A DNA stretch of 64,000 nt from Nitrosomonas marina (GTDB lineage: Bacteria > Pseudomonadota > Gammaproteobacteria > Burkholderiales > Nitrosomonadaceae): contig NZ_FOCP01000008.1 of NCBI RefSeq assembly GCF_900110145.1, positions 62,001-126,000 on the forward strand, read 5' to 3'. Positions 1 to 7,527 of this stretch are shown here, one piece after another. Within the stretch, counting starts at the first letter, position 1. Every line of letters starts with the position of its first letter. The notes under the pieces were generated by a model. That model had not been told where the DNA came from. It searched no databases and was given only the letters and a program-made list of their open reading frames with translations. The position numbers were made by a program, and so were the translations under genes.

Positions 1-296
1 AAACTGTCATGCGTGTACTCTACAAAGCCGGTTAATTCGATAAAATTAGCATACCGACTGTAAGGCAAACAACTGTAAAATAGTATGCCACAACGGTAAC
101 CCCGAATGATCCGGCAATGATTGTTAATCAAATACCGGATTCAGAAATATTTCTGAAAAAGGATGAAAATAATATGCTACGCCCATATATCCTTCATTAA
201 GGAGTTTAGCATTATATGAAAGAATTTATACTAACCCGTCGATATCAAAAACAGACAGAACAATTTAAATTACTCAGATTGTTGTAAAATCAGCAT
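1..296. other. Upstream region of hrcA
   Basis: This AT-rich stretch at the window edge holds no long reading frame. I looked for a CIRCE operator (9-bp inverted repeat of the TTAGCACTC type), which often precedes hrcA, and did not find one. The only structured item is a possible 23-residue leader frame at 216-287 behind an AAGGAG sequence, listed separately. Confidence 0.5.
216..287 (+). CDS. Possible 23-residue leader peptide before hrcA
   Basis: An ATG at 216 follows an AAGGAG Shine-Dalgarno-like sequence at about 199-204 and opens a 23-codon frame, starting MKEFILTRRY, that stops at 287. This is nine bases before the hrcA ATG, which itself has no visible ribosome binding site. That arrangement would fit translational coupling of hrcA to a short leader. 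The peptide is basic and resembles nothing I recognise, and the frame is short enough to occur by chance. Confidence 0.2.
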   Translation: MKEFILTRRYQKQTEQFKLLRLL

Positions 297-1316
297 ATGC
301 TTAATGAAAGAGCCCAAATACTGCTAAAAACACTGGTAGAGCGATATATTTACGAAGGTCAGCCGGTGGGGTCACGTTCGTTATCCAAATTTTCGGGCCT
401 TGACTTGAGTCCGGCGACCATACGCAACGTCATGGCTGACCTGGAGGAAATGGGGCTGGTCATGAGCCCTCATACATCCGCCGGCCGGATTCCGACCCCC
501 AAAGGCTACCGGCTGTTTATCGATCATCTGCTGGTGATCAAATCACTACGCGAAGACGAGCTGCATCAGCTTGAGAACCAGTTGCACCCTGACAACCCGA
601 CTCGTCTGGTCAACGCGGCTTCGCAACTGTTGTCTGAATTGACGCATTTTGCCGGTGTCGTTGTGACGCCAAAGCGCACCGGCGCTGTTTTCCGCTATAT
701 CGAGTTTATGGCGTTATCGGAAAAAAGAATTCTGCTGATTATCGTTACGCCCGACGGCGATGTGCAAAACCGCATCATTTTCACCGACACGCCCTACAGT
801 CAGACCGACCTGATTGAGGCCGGCAATTTTATCAATCAACACTATGCCGGCTGCACACTCGACGAAATCCGCAGCCGGGTGCAGACCGAACTGAAACAGC
901 TCAGACAGGACATGACCAAATTGATGAACGCGGCGATAGAAGCCGGCGGCGACGCGGTCAAGGAAAGCAGCGAGGTCGTCGTACTCGCCGGCGAACGCAG
1001 GCTGCTCGACACACTGGATGCATCAGAGAGTCTGTCCAGTCTCAAAAAACTGTTTGAATTATTTGAGCGTAAAACAAAACTGCTGCAGCTACTTGAGCTC
1101 AGCCGTAACGCACACGGCGTTAAAATTTTTATTGGCGGCGAGTCTGACGTTGCCGCGTTTGACGAATTCAGCGTTATCACGGCGCCATACGAAACGGAAG
1201 GCTCGGTTGTCGGCACTGTCGGTGTAATCGGCCCCAGACGTATGGCATACGAGCGCATTATTCCGATTGTCGATGTGACTGCGAAACTGTTGTCCAGCAG
1301 TCTGTCAAAACAATAA
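297..1316 (+). CDS. hrcA: Heat-inducible transcription repressor HrcA
   Basis: HrcA represses heat-shock chaperone operons (groESL, dnaK) by binding CIRCE operators, with GroEL as usual co-regulator. The 339-residue length is normal. The N-terminal winged helix (about residues 1-75) has the family signature: RYIYEGQPVGSRSL near residue 17, then SPATIRNVMADLEEMG and SPHTSAGRIPT, followed by KGYR. The rest is the dimerisation and inserted domain, with a conserved GxxxVGTVGVIGPRRM segment near the C-terminus. The ATG at 297 gives the expected MLNERAQ start but lacks a clear ribosome binding site. hemH follows after 44 bp on the same strand. No CIRCE was seen upstream, so autoregulation is not evident here. 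Confidence 0.96.
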   Translation: MLNERAQILLKTLVERYIYEGQPVGSRSLSKFSGLDLSPATIRNVMADLEEMGLVMSPHTSAGRIPTPKGYRLFIDHLLVIKSLREDELHQLENQLHPDNPTRLVNAASQLLSELTHFAGVVVTPKRTGAVFRYIEFMALSEKRILLIIVTPDGDVQNRIIFTDTPYSQTDLIEAGNFINQHYAGCTLDEIRSRVQTELKQLRQDMTKLMNAAIEAGGDAVKESSEVVVLAGERRLLDTLDASESLSSLKKLFELFERKTKLLQLLELSRNAHGVKIFIGGESDVAAFDEFSVITAPYETEGSVVGTVGVIGPRRMAYERIIPIVDVTAKLLSSSLSKQ

Positions 1317-1360
1317 CACTATGCAGCTTTCCGACTCATTTGCACTAAAGGCCTAGAACC

Positions 1361-2446
1361 ATGAGTAATGAACCCCAATTCCAGCATGGCACACCGGGCA
1401 AAACAGGCGTGCTCCTGATCAACCTGGGCACACCCGACGCCCCGACCAAAGAGGCGCTGCGCCCCTATCTCCGGGAATTCCTGAGCAATCCGCGTGTTAT
1501 CGAAGTGCCGCGGCTGATCTGGTGGCCGATTTTATACGGATTCATTCTGCCGTTCAGGCCCAAACAATCGGCAGAAAAATACGCCCTGATCTGGACATCC
1601 GAAGGGTCTCCGCTGAAAGTGCATACCGAACGCCAGGCAGCGTTACTGGCCGAAGCGCTGCAGAATTCTGCCAACCCGGCGCCAATGGTTGAATACGCCA
1701 TGAATATCGGCAACCCATCCGTCACCAGTGTCATCAATAAAATGGTCGATGCCGGTTGCGACCGCATTCTGGTCATTCCGCTGTTTCCACAGTATGCGGC
1801 AAGCAGCACCGCCGCTGCCATGGATGCCGTTTTTGCCGCGCTTGGGCCGGTTCGCAATATGCCGGCCATTCGCACCGTCAAGCAATATCATGACCATTCG
1901 GGATATATCGCAGCGCTGGCTCAAAACATTCGCGATTACTGGGAACAGCATGGTCAGCCCGACAAACTGATCATCAGCTTTCATGGTGTCCCACGCAGAA
2001 ACCTGGACAAAGGCGATCCGTATCACTGCTTTTGCCAGAAAACGGGCCGCCTGCTCGCAGAAGCGCTGAATCTTGGCGAAGAGCAGTATCAGGTCTGTTT
2101 CCAGTCACGCTTCGGGCGTGCGCAATGGCTGCAGCCTTATACCGCCGAAACACTGGAACAGCTTGGCAAGGCCAACACCCGCCGCGTCGACATCACCTGC
2201 CCCGGTTTTGTCTCAGATTGTCTGGAAACACTGGAAGAAATTGCTATCGAAGGCAAGAAAACCTTCACCGAAGCCGGCGGCAAGGAATATCATTACATTC
2301 CCTGCCTGAACGAACGTGCTGACTGGATTGATGCCCTGTCCGAAATCGCCAGGTCCAATCTGCAGGGCTGGCTGGAACCGGCGCCGTCTCAGGAGATGCT
2401 TGAGCAGTCAAAACAGCGTGCGCTGGCGATGGGGGCTCACAAATAA
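1361..2446 (+). CDS. hemH: Ferrochelatase
   Basis: Ferrochelatase inserts Fe2+ into protoporphyrin IX, the last step of protoheme synthesis, at the inner face of the cytoplasmic membrane. The 361 residues carry the family features: [12 protein letters not shown] near residues 18-29, the catalytic-histidine motif ISFHGVPRR with His208, and [14 protein letters not shown] at about 280-293 with the conserved acidic residues. Length is typical of proteobacterial enzymes. It follows hrcA by 44 bp and may be co-transcribed with it. Its stop is 15 bp from the stop of the convergent gshB. A heme-rich ammonia oxidiser would need this enzyme heavily, but that is context and not read from the sequence. 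Confidence 0.97.
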   Translation: MSNEPQFQHGTPGKTGVLLINLGTPDAPTKEALRPYLREFLSNPRVIEVPRLIWWPILYGFILPFRPKQSAEKYALIWTSEGSPLKVHTERQAALLAEALQNSANPAPMVEYAMNIGNPSVTSVINKMVDAGCDRILVIPLFPQYAASSTAAAMDAVFAALGPVRNMPAIRTVKQYHDHSGYIAALAQNIRDYWEQHGQPDKLIISFHGVPRRNLDKGDPYHCFCQKTGRLLAEALNLGEEQYQVCFQSRFGRAQWLQPYTAETLEQLGKANTRRVDITCPGFVSDCLETLEEIAIEGKKTFTEAGGKEYHYIPCLNERADWIDALSEIARSNLQGWLEPAPSQEMLEQSKQRALAMGAHK

Positions 2447-2461
2447 AAACTGAGGAAATGT

Positions 2462-3406
2462 TTAATTGTCTTCAACCGCATCGATCATCATCCCCGCAGC
2501 GTTAAAACCTGTCTGCTTATAAATTTCCTGAATGCCGGTCGGGCTGGTCACATTGATTTCTGTGAGACAGTCGCCGATGACGTCAAGGCCGACGAGCAGC
2601 AAACCCTGCTCGACCAGTTCCGGACCAAGGGTTTCCGCAATTTCTTTGTCGTAATCCGATAACGGTTGCGCCACGCCGGTACCGCCGGTATTGAGATTGC
2701 CGCGGGTTTCACCCGGTTTGGGAATGCGCGCCAGTGCGTAGGGCACAGGTTTGCCCGCAATCAGTAAAATACGTTTGTCGCCTTTGACGATCTCCGGTAT
2801 GAAACGCTGCGCCATAATGGTGCGTGTACCATAGTGGGTCATGGTCTCAAGAATGACATTGACGTTATGGTCCGCGTCATGGATTCGAAAAATACCCGAC
2901 CCGCCCATACTGTCAAGCGGCTTTAGAATGATGTCGCGATGTTGATGCAGAAACTCCATGATCAGCGGCTCCTGACGCGTGACCAGTGTCGGCGGCATAA
3001 ACTGCGGAAAACGGGCAATGGCAAGTTTTTCATTGAAATCGCGAATGCTCCGCGGGCTGTTGATCACCCGCGCCCCCTGCCTCTCTGCCAGCTCCAGCAG
3101 ATAGGTGCTATACAGATATTCCATGTTAAATGGCGGATCCTTGCGCATCAACACGGCGTCAAACGCCTGCATGGGCAGCATGTGCCTGTCACCGTTCCGG
3201 TACCAGTCTGTACCGGAACCGGTTGGCTCAGCCAGCGTCAGGCTGCGTGCGTAGCAGACTACAGTATCGTCTTTCCATATCAGATCTTCCTGCTGTATCG
3301 TATAAATCTCGTGATTGCGCGAAGCAGCTTCGCGCATCATGGCGTAACTCGAGTCCTTGTAAATTTTAAGGGTTTCAAGCGGGTCCAGAATAAAGGCCAG
3401 TTTCAT
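2462..3406 (-). CDS. gshB: Glutathione synthetase
   Basis: This ATP-grasp enzyme joins glycine to gamma-glutamylcysteine to give glutathione. The ATG at 3406 gives 314 residues beginning MKLAFILDPLETL, matching the family start. A TTG at 3439 in the same frame would add 11 unconserved residues and overlap the upstream stop, so it was not used. Visible motifs are SSYAMMREA near residue 19, the ATP-grasp loop KPLDSMGGSGIF, the metal/ATP region TEINVTSPTGIQEI, and a glycine-rich loop RGNLNTGGTG. It lies 29 bp downstream of gshA, so both steps of glutathione synthesis form one operon. Confidence 0.96.
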   Translation of the reverse strand: MKLAFILDPLETLKIYKDSSYAMMREAASRNHEIYTIQQEDLIWKDDTVVCYARSLTLAEPTGSGTDWYRNGDRHMLPMQAFDAVLMRKDPPFNMEYLYSTYLLELAERQGARVINSPRSIRDFNEKLAIARFPQFMPPTLVTRQEPLIMEFLHQHRDIILKPLDSMGGSGIFRIHDADHNVNVILETMTHYGTRTIMAQRFIPEIVKGDKRILLIAGKPVPYALARIPKPGETRGNLNTGGTGVAQPLSDYDKEIAETLGPELVEQGLLLVGLDVIGDCLTEINVTSPTGIQEIYKQTGFNAAGMMIDAVEDN

Positions 3407-3435
3407 GTCGATGCCGGAATAATTCTCGTGCCGGA

Positions 3436-4710
3436 TCAACCGGCCGTCGGGCGCAGTTCTAGCGCAGCAGCCAGCATGGCCAGCCGCGCGACGACTCCGT
3501 AGACATAATATCGCTGTGGCATCAAACCCTGTTGCTGGGTGCCGTTGGGTAACAGGCAGTCCGGTTCAAACGATATCGGCACAAAATGCATCCCGGGCGC
3601 ATTCAGGTTTTCATCCATGCCTCGACCGGTATGCACGCGGTAAAAACCGCCTACGACATAATGGTCGATCATGTAAATTACCGGCTCTGCAACAGCCTGG
3701 TTAATGTTTTCAAAAGTGTAAACCCCTTCCTGTACCAGCACATTGGTCACCTGCATCCCTTCTTTTACAACAGCCATCTTATTGCGCTGTTTGCGGTTCA
3801 GCTGATACACTTCTTCACCGTCCTTGACCGTCATGATTCCCATGCCGTAGGTGCCCGAATCGGCTTTGACGATGACAAACGGATCTTCCTTGACACCGTA
3901 CTCCTTGTATTTCTCACGTATTACGGCAAGAATTTTGTCGGATGATTTGGCCACACAGTCCTCACCCTGTTTTTCCCTGAAATCAATTTTTCCACACGAG
4001 GTAAAGTAGGGATTGATCAGCCATGGATCGATTCCGATCAATTCGGCAAATTCATCGGCGACTGTGTTATATGCCTTAAAATGTTCTGATTTTCGTCGTG
4101 TCGCCCAGCCTGCACGCAATGGCGGAATAATGGTCTGATTCAGATCCTGAAGTATTTCGGGAATACCGTTTGAAAGATCGTTGTTGAGCAAAACCGCACA
4201 GGGATCAAATCCGTCAACACACAAATGATTGTTTTTCCGAACCACCGGCTCGAGCGTGATTGACCGTCCGTCGGGCAGATTGAATACCGTCGCGGACTTG
4301 ATTTCGGGAATTAATGAACCGATGCGAACGTTCAGCCCGGCATGTTGCATGATCGTCTGTATCGACGCGACATTCTGCAAATAAAACGTGTTACGGGTAT
4401 GATTCTCGGGAATCAGCAAAATACTGTGCGCATCGGGACAGATTTTCTCTACGGCTGTCATCATGGCCTGCACGCACAACGGGAAAAACTCCGGGTTCAG
4501 ATTGTTGAAACCGCCTGGAAACAGATTGGTATCAACAGGTGCAAGTTTAAAACCACTGTTACGCAAATCAACCGAACAGTAAACAGGGATGCTGCATTCG
4601 CGCCACTTGCCACGCAACCAGTGTTCTATCGATGGTCTGGCTTTGTTAATCCGGTTTTCCAGATCCAGAACAGGTCCGCGCAACGCAGCGGATAAATGAG
4701 GTACGGGCAT
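3436..4710 (-). CDS. gshA: Glutamate-cysteine ligase, Acidithiobacillus/Nitrosomonas type
   Basis: This enzyme catalyses the first, ATP-dependent step of glutathione synthesis (L-glutamate + L-cysteine). The 424-residue protein fits the TIGR02049 type of proteobacterial GshA and not the E. coli type. The N-terminal half carries VDLRNSGFKLAPVDTNLFPGGFNNL-like sequence at about residues 47-71, in which asparagine and glycine residues are conserved. The C-terminal half has an ATP-grasp-like segment with VKADSGTYGMGIM and YRVHTGRGMDENLN. The start ATG at 4710 gives MPVPHLSA. gshB follows 29 bp after the stop, which supports the pathway assignment. This GshA form is a useful lineage marker. Confidence 0.93.
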   Translation of the reverse strand: MPVPHLSAALRGPVLDLENRINKARPSIEHWLRGKWRECSIPVYCSVDLRNSGFKLAPVDTNLFPGGFNNLNPEFFPLCVQAMMTAVEKICPDAHSILLIPENHTRNTFYLQNVASIQTIMQHAGLNVRIGSLIPEIKSATVFNLPDGRSITLEPVVRKNNHLCVDGFDPCAVLLNNDLSNGIPEILQDLNQTIIPPLRAGWATRRKSEHFKAYNTVADEFAELIGIDPWLINPYFTSCGKIDFREKQGEDCVAKSSDKILAVIREKYKEYGVKEDPFVIVKADSGTYGMGIMTVKDGEEVYQLNRKQRNKMAVVKEGMQVTNVLVQEGVYTFENINQAVAEPVIYMIDHYVVGGFYRVHTGRGMDENLNAPGMHFVPISFEPDCLLPNGTQQQGLMPQRYYVYGVVARLAMLAAALELRPTAG

Positions 4711-5102
4711 TACTTAGAAGAGTGAGTGTCCATCAAGATACCGTAGTATACATCATGCAGCCCCCGTGTATTCCGGTACTTGACCACATTTTTACTAGCT
4801 GCTCTATCCATATGATATTGCAAGATTGCGATAACGCTGAAAGATTCTGATCATACTTAATCTTTGTCACTGCAATTTTCGATTTAAATTCTGGTATCCA
4901 AGCTTCCCGAAGTCATTTTAGTTTTCCCATTTCCAACAATCTGGTTCATTGCTTTTTTAACAACATACGACTGTTCAAAAATTTTTATGTAACATGTTAG
5001 AATAAATCAGTTTGGTTTGCGTTGTATCTCTTACTCAGTAGAAAATCATCTACAATCCAAGATTTCAGTTAGTCGCCATTAATAAGGTAATAAGGAAAAA
5101 CA
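4711..5102. promoter_or_regulatory. Divergent intergenic region with a possible sigma-70 promoter for the 5103 lipoprotein
   Basis: This 392-bp AT-rich spacer separates gshA (minus) from the small lipoprotein gene at 5103 (plus). A candidate promoter facing right reads TTCAAA at 4974-4979, an 18-bp spacer, then TAGAAT at 4998-5003. A ribosome binding site, TAAGGA, sits just before the ATG at 5103. No reading frame or repeat of note was found in the rest. The promoter is a match by eye only. Confidence 0.3.
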
Positions 5103-5246
5103 ATGAATAACGTAAAACTATTTATCGTTACAATTATTTTTATCGGGTTGTCAGGCTGCATATCCTATACTTCCAAAAAAGAAACGATTACACCAGCCCC
5201 GACAAGCGCCCTCGAGACTGATGAATATGTAATAGCTTCAAAATAA
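5103..5246 (+). CDS. Small predicted lipoprotein (47 aa)
   Basis: A 47-codon frame starts MNNVKLFIV behind a TAAGGA ribosome binding site. It has a short basic N-region, a hydrophobic stretch and a lipobox LSGC with the lipidated cysteine at residue 19. After cleavage only about 29 residues remain, polar and Thr/Ser/Glu-rich. The signal resembles entericidin-like or LptM-like small lipoproteins, but I cannot assign a family. It is followed by a clear hairpin terminator at 5366-5391, which supports it being a real transcribed unit. Confidence 0.6.
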   Translation: MNNVKLFIVTIIFIGLSGCISYTSKKETITPAPTSALETDEYVIASK

Positions 5247-5365
5247 GCAGTATAGTTGAAATTAATTTCACTTCACTGTTATATCGACGACCAGATTATT
5301 CATACTGCTCTATTACATACACGCAACTGAATAGGTGGTTACTTAAGAAATTGTTTTTGAAAAAA

Positions 5366-5391
5366 ATACCCTGCATTTGCAGGGTATTTTT
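5366..5391. terminator. Bidirectional intrinsic terminator
   Basis: A perfect 10-bp stem, ATACCCTGCA (5366-5375) and TGCAGGGTAT (5378-5387), with a 2-nt loop, is flanked by A6 on the left and TTTT on the right. It can therefore terminate the small lipoprotein gene from the left and the convergent gene ending at 5415 from the right. Confidence 0.85.
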
Positions 5392-5414
5392 ATTCCAGCT
5401 AATGCTTTTTATGC

Positions 5415-7010
5415 TCAGAAATCAAACGTCCACTCCTCGGTCCAGTCGTCATCCGCATCTTTGAATGCCCCGACATAGTCAACCGCATCAAAAAATGCAT
5501 CGTTCACCGGTGCGCCACCCAGTGTCAGCGGAGAACCAACCGCTGGCAAATAACCATTCAGCAATGCATCTTCCTGACTGTTGCCGGCCTGTGATGTAAA
5601 CCAATCGGACACAGCAAATGTAGCGCCGTTTCCATCCAGGAAATTGTTTCCGCAATTCACAAAGGAATTAACCATCGTCAATTCACCCGTCAGGTTACCC
5701 GGTGCGCCTGCGTTGATGAATGTCGCTTCGCCATCGATTGAAACACAATCCGGAAAACCACTGATGACTGAATTCCAGATATTTGCGCCGGTCCCGCGAC
5801 GTAACAGCACACCCTGCGTTGCAACTGGTGCACCGATCATGGTCATGTTGGACAAAACCGGCTTGGCACGAGGTTCGATATCGTTGTTGACTTCATTGTT
5901 ATCCGCTTCTATACCACGGTCACCGTCATCGTCTGCCTGTTTGATCAGTACAAATTGTGCTTTTCCAGCCCATCCACTACCCCAGTCCAGGCTGTCATCA
6001 CCGATGCTGGTCAAAACCAGATGCTTCAATCCAACTGTGCCGCCAAACATTTCAACGCCATCATCAAGACCTTCATGCACCTGCACGAAATCGATAACAG
6101 TGCCGGACCCCACGCCATTAAGAGTCAAACCGTTCAGCTCTTCATTAGGCCGCACGGCAAAACCGGCAAACAGAATCTGTGTATATTTGACAACACCACT
6201 GTTGTCCGCTGGATTGTTGCCGCCAAAGAATTCAGATGTAATTGCTTCAAATGGTATTTCACACAGGTTAACACCCTCATTACAGCCATTTACCGGCGCA
6301 TTGCCCGAAATTACCAGACCGCCCCATTCACCGGCCGTTTGCTGCAGCGGCCCACTCATAACAATCGGATTGTCCGGTGTACCCTCAGCCATAATTTTTG
6401 AACCGCGTCTGATCCAAAGATAATCTGCACCCTGTTGACCAAATATCTGTGTGCCCGGATTGATCGTCAGTGTTGCACTGTTTACGTTATCACCGCCGAT
6501 AAAAACACCACTCGATACAATCCACTGTATGTTTTTCGTCAATGTTATATTCTCATTGTATTCTCCACTCAAAACGCACGATCCTTCAACAGGACCGGGG
6601 GTTGAGAAGCCCGGACAACCTTGAAAACTGTTGCTGACCAGTTGATCCACTGTAAAACGTAACGGATTTGAACCCGGAACAAGCTTGAGCTTGGCGTAGA
6701 ATTCATTTGCGCCGACAACAACGGAAGGTATGTGCACGGCGGTAGTTGTCGAATCAAATACCACGCGCTGTTGACCTTTGGCCGCCGGTATCGACTGTGC
6801 GGCAACTAACTGCAATCCATCATCGCCGAGTTGCAGCTGTGCACTGTAAAAATCGGACGATGCCCCGTTTAAAACCTCTACGACGGGCATATCGACAATA
6901 CCCGTTGCCGGGTCAAATGTCGCTGTAGCGAAACTGCTTGTTGAGAACGCGCCTAGCATAACCGCCGACAGTATTGTTAAATTACAATGTTTATAGTTTG
7001 ACCTTAGCAT
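5415..7010 (-). CDS. Exported beta-helix-like surface protein, function unknown
   Basis: A 531-residue secreted protein. The ATG at 7010 lies just behind a GGAGA ribosome binding site; a TTG four codons upstream is inside that site and was rejected. An N-terminal signal peptide ends around FSTSSFA-TATF. The body has recurrent hydrophobic/Gly/Asn-rich segments of right-handed beta-helix character, for example GSKIMAEGTPDNPIVM, GEWGGLVISGNAPVNG, VQVHEGLDDGVEMFGGTV and ADDDGDRGIEADNNE, plus paired cysteines. It ends in a hydrophobic aromatic tail, EEWTFDF. Relatives are common in environmental bacteria and sometimes misnamed multidrug transporters. It probably sits at the cell surface; its substrate is unknown. 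The VOC gene at 7150 is divergent. Confidence 0.7.
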   Translation of the reverse strand: MLRSNYKHCNLTILSAVMLGAFSTSSFATATFDPATGIVDMPVVEVLNGASSDFYSAQLQLGDDGLQLVAAQSIPAAKGQQRVVFDSTTTAVHIPSVVVGANEFYAKLKLVPGSNPLRFTVDQLVSNSFQGCPGFSTPGPVEGSCVLSGEYNENITLTKNIQWIVSSGVFIGGDNVNSATLTINPGTQIFGQQGADYLWIRRGSKIMAEGTPDNPIVMSGPLQQTAGEWGGLVISGNAPVNGCNEGVNLCEIPFEAITSEFFGGNNPADNSGVVKYTQILFAGFAVRPNEELNGLTLNGVGSGTVIDFVQVHEGLDDGVEMFGGTVGLKHLVLTSIGDDSLDWGSGWAGKAQFVLIKQADDDGDRGIEADNNEVNNDIEPRAKPVLSNMTMIGAPVATQGVLLRRGTGANIWNSVISGFPDCVSIDGEATFINAGAPGNLTGELTMVNSFVNCGNNFLDGNGATFAVSDWFTSQAGNSQEDALLNGYLPAVGSPLTLGGAPVNDAFFDAVDYVGAFKDADDDWTEEWTFDF

Positions 7011-7149
7011 TCTTTTCTCCAATTTTATGTATGCTGTTAACCTCGGTTTGGGGACTTTACCAAGCCAATATGACAGGAGTGTTACATGGCGGCGAATGAT
7101 TCACATTTTGAACACGGTCATATAGTCAACACAAAAAGGAGGTAGTGTT

Positions 7150-7527
7150 ATGCCTATTACATTGAATCACACAATCATCCCTGCGCACGACAAAGAAAGT
7201 AGCGCACAATTCTATGCGCGTATCTTCGGATTTGAATGTATCGGCGCTTTTGCTTCGTTCCAGGTTGTTCGTGTGAACGTCACGTTATGCCTTGATTTTG
7301 CCAATCGTGACACATTCGAACCACATCACTATGCTTTCAAGGTATCCGAAGAAGAATTCGACCAGATCTTCGAACGCATCGAGGCTGAAAAAATTGCATA
7401 CGGCAGCGGGCCTTTCGAACCTGACAACATGCGCATTAATCACAATTATGGTGGCAGAGGCGTCTATTTCAAAGACGAAAACGGGCATCTGCTCGAAATG
7501 TTGACGACTGATTATGAAATGGAATAG
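7150..7527 (+). CDS. VOC-family (glyoxalase/dioxygenase fold) protein
   Basis: A 125-residue single-domain vicinal-oxygen-chelate protein behind a strong ribosome binding site (AAAAGGAGG). The N-terminal LNHTIIPAHDKESSAQFYARIFGFE and C-terminal GGRGVYFKDENGHLLEM are the two paired beta-alpha-beta-beta-beta module signatures. The histidine near residue 7 and the glutamate near residue 117 occupy the usual metal-ligand positions. Reaction and substrate cannot be told from sequence. Its last codons overlap the start of the TonB-dependent receptor by 14 bp, so the two are very likely co-translated, which may tie it to metabolism of whatever the receptor imports. Confidence 0.85.
   Translation: MPITLNHTIIPAHDKESSAQFYARIFGFECIGAFASFQVVRVNVTLCLDFANRDTFEPHHYAFKVSEEEFDQIFERIEAEKIAYGSGPFEPDNMRINHNYGGRGVYFKDENGHLLEMLTTDYEME

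Noticed and set aside
1..296. CIRCE operator upstream of hrcA
   Set aside because: No 9-bp inverted repeat of the TTAGCACTC type was found; a TTTAGCATT near 205-213 has no partner.
5581..6423. A 280-codon plus-strand frame across the beta-helix gene
   Set aside because: Antisense to a gene with a clear signal peptide and repeats; proline/serine-rich low-complexity translation typical of a shadow.
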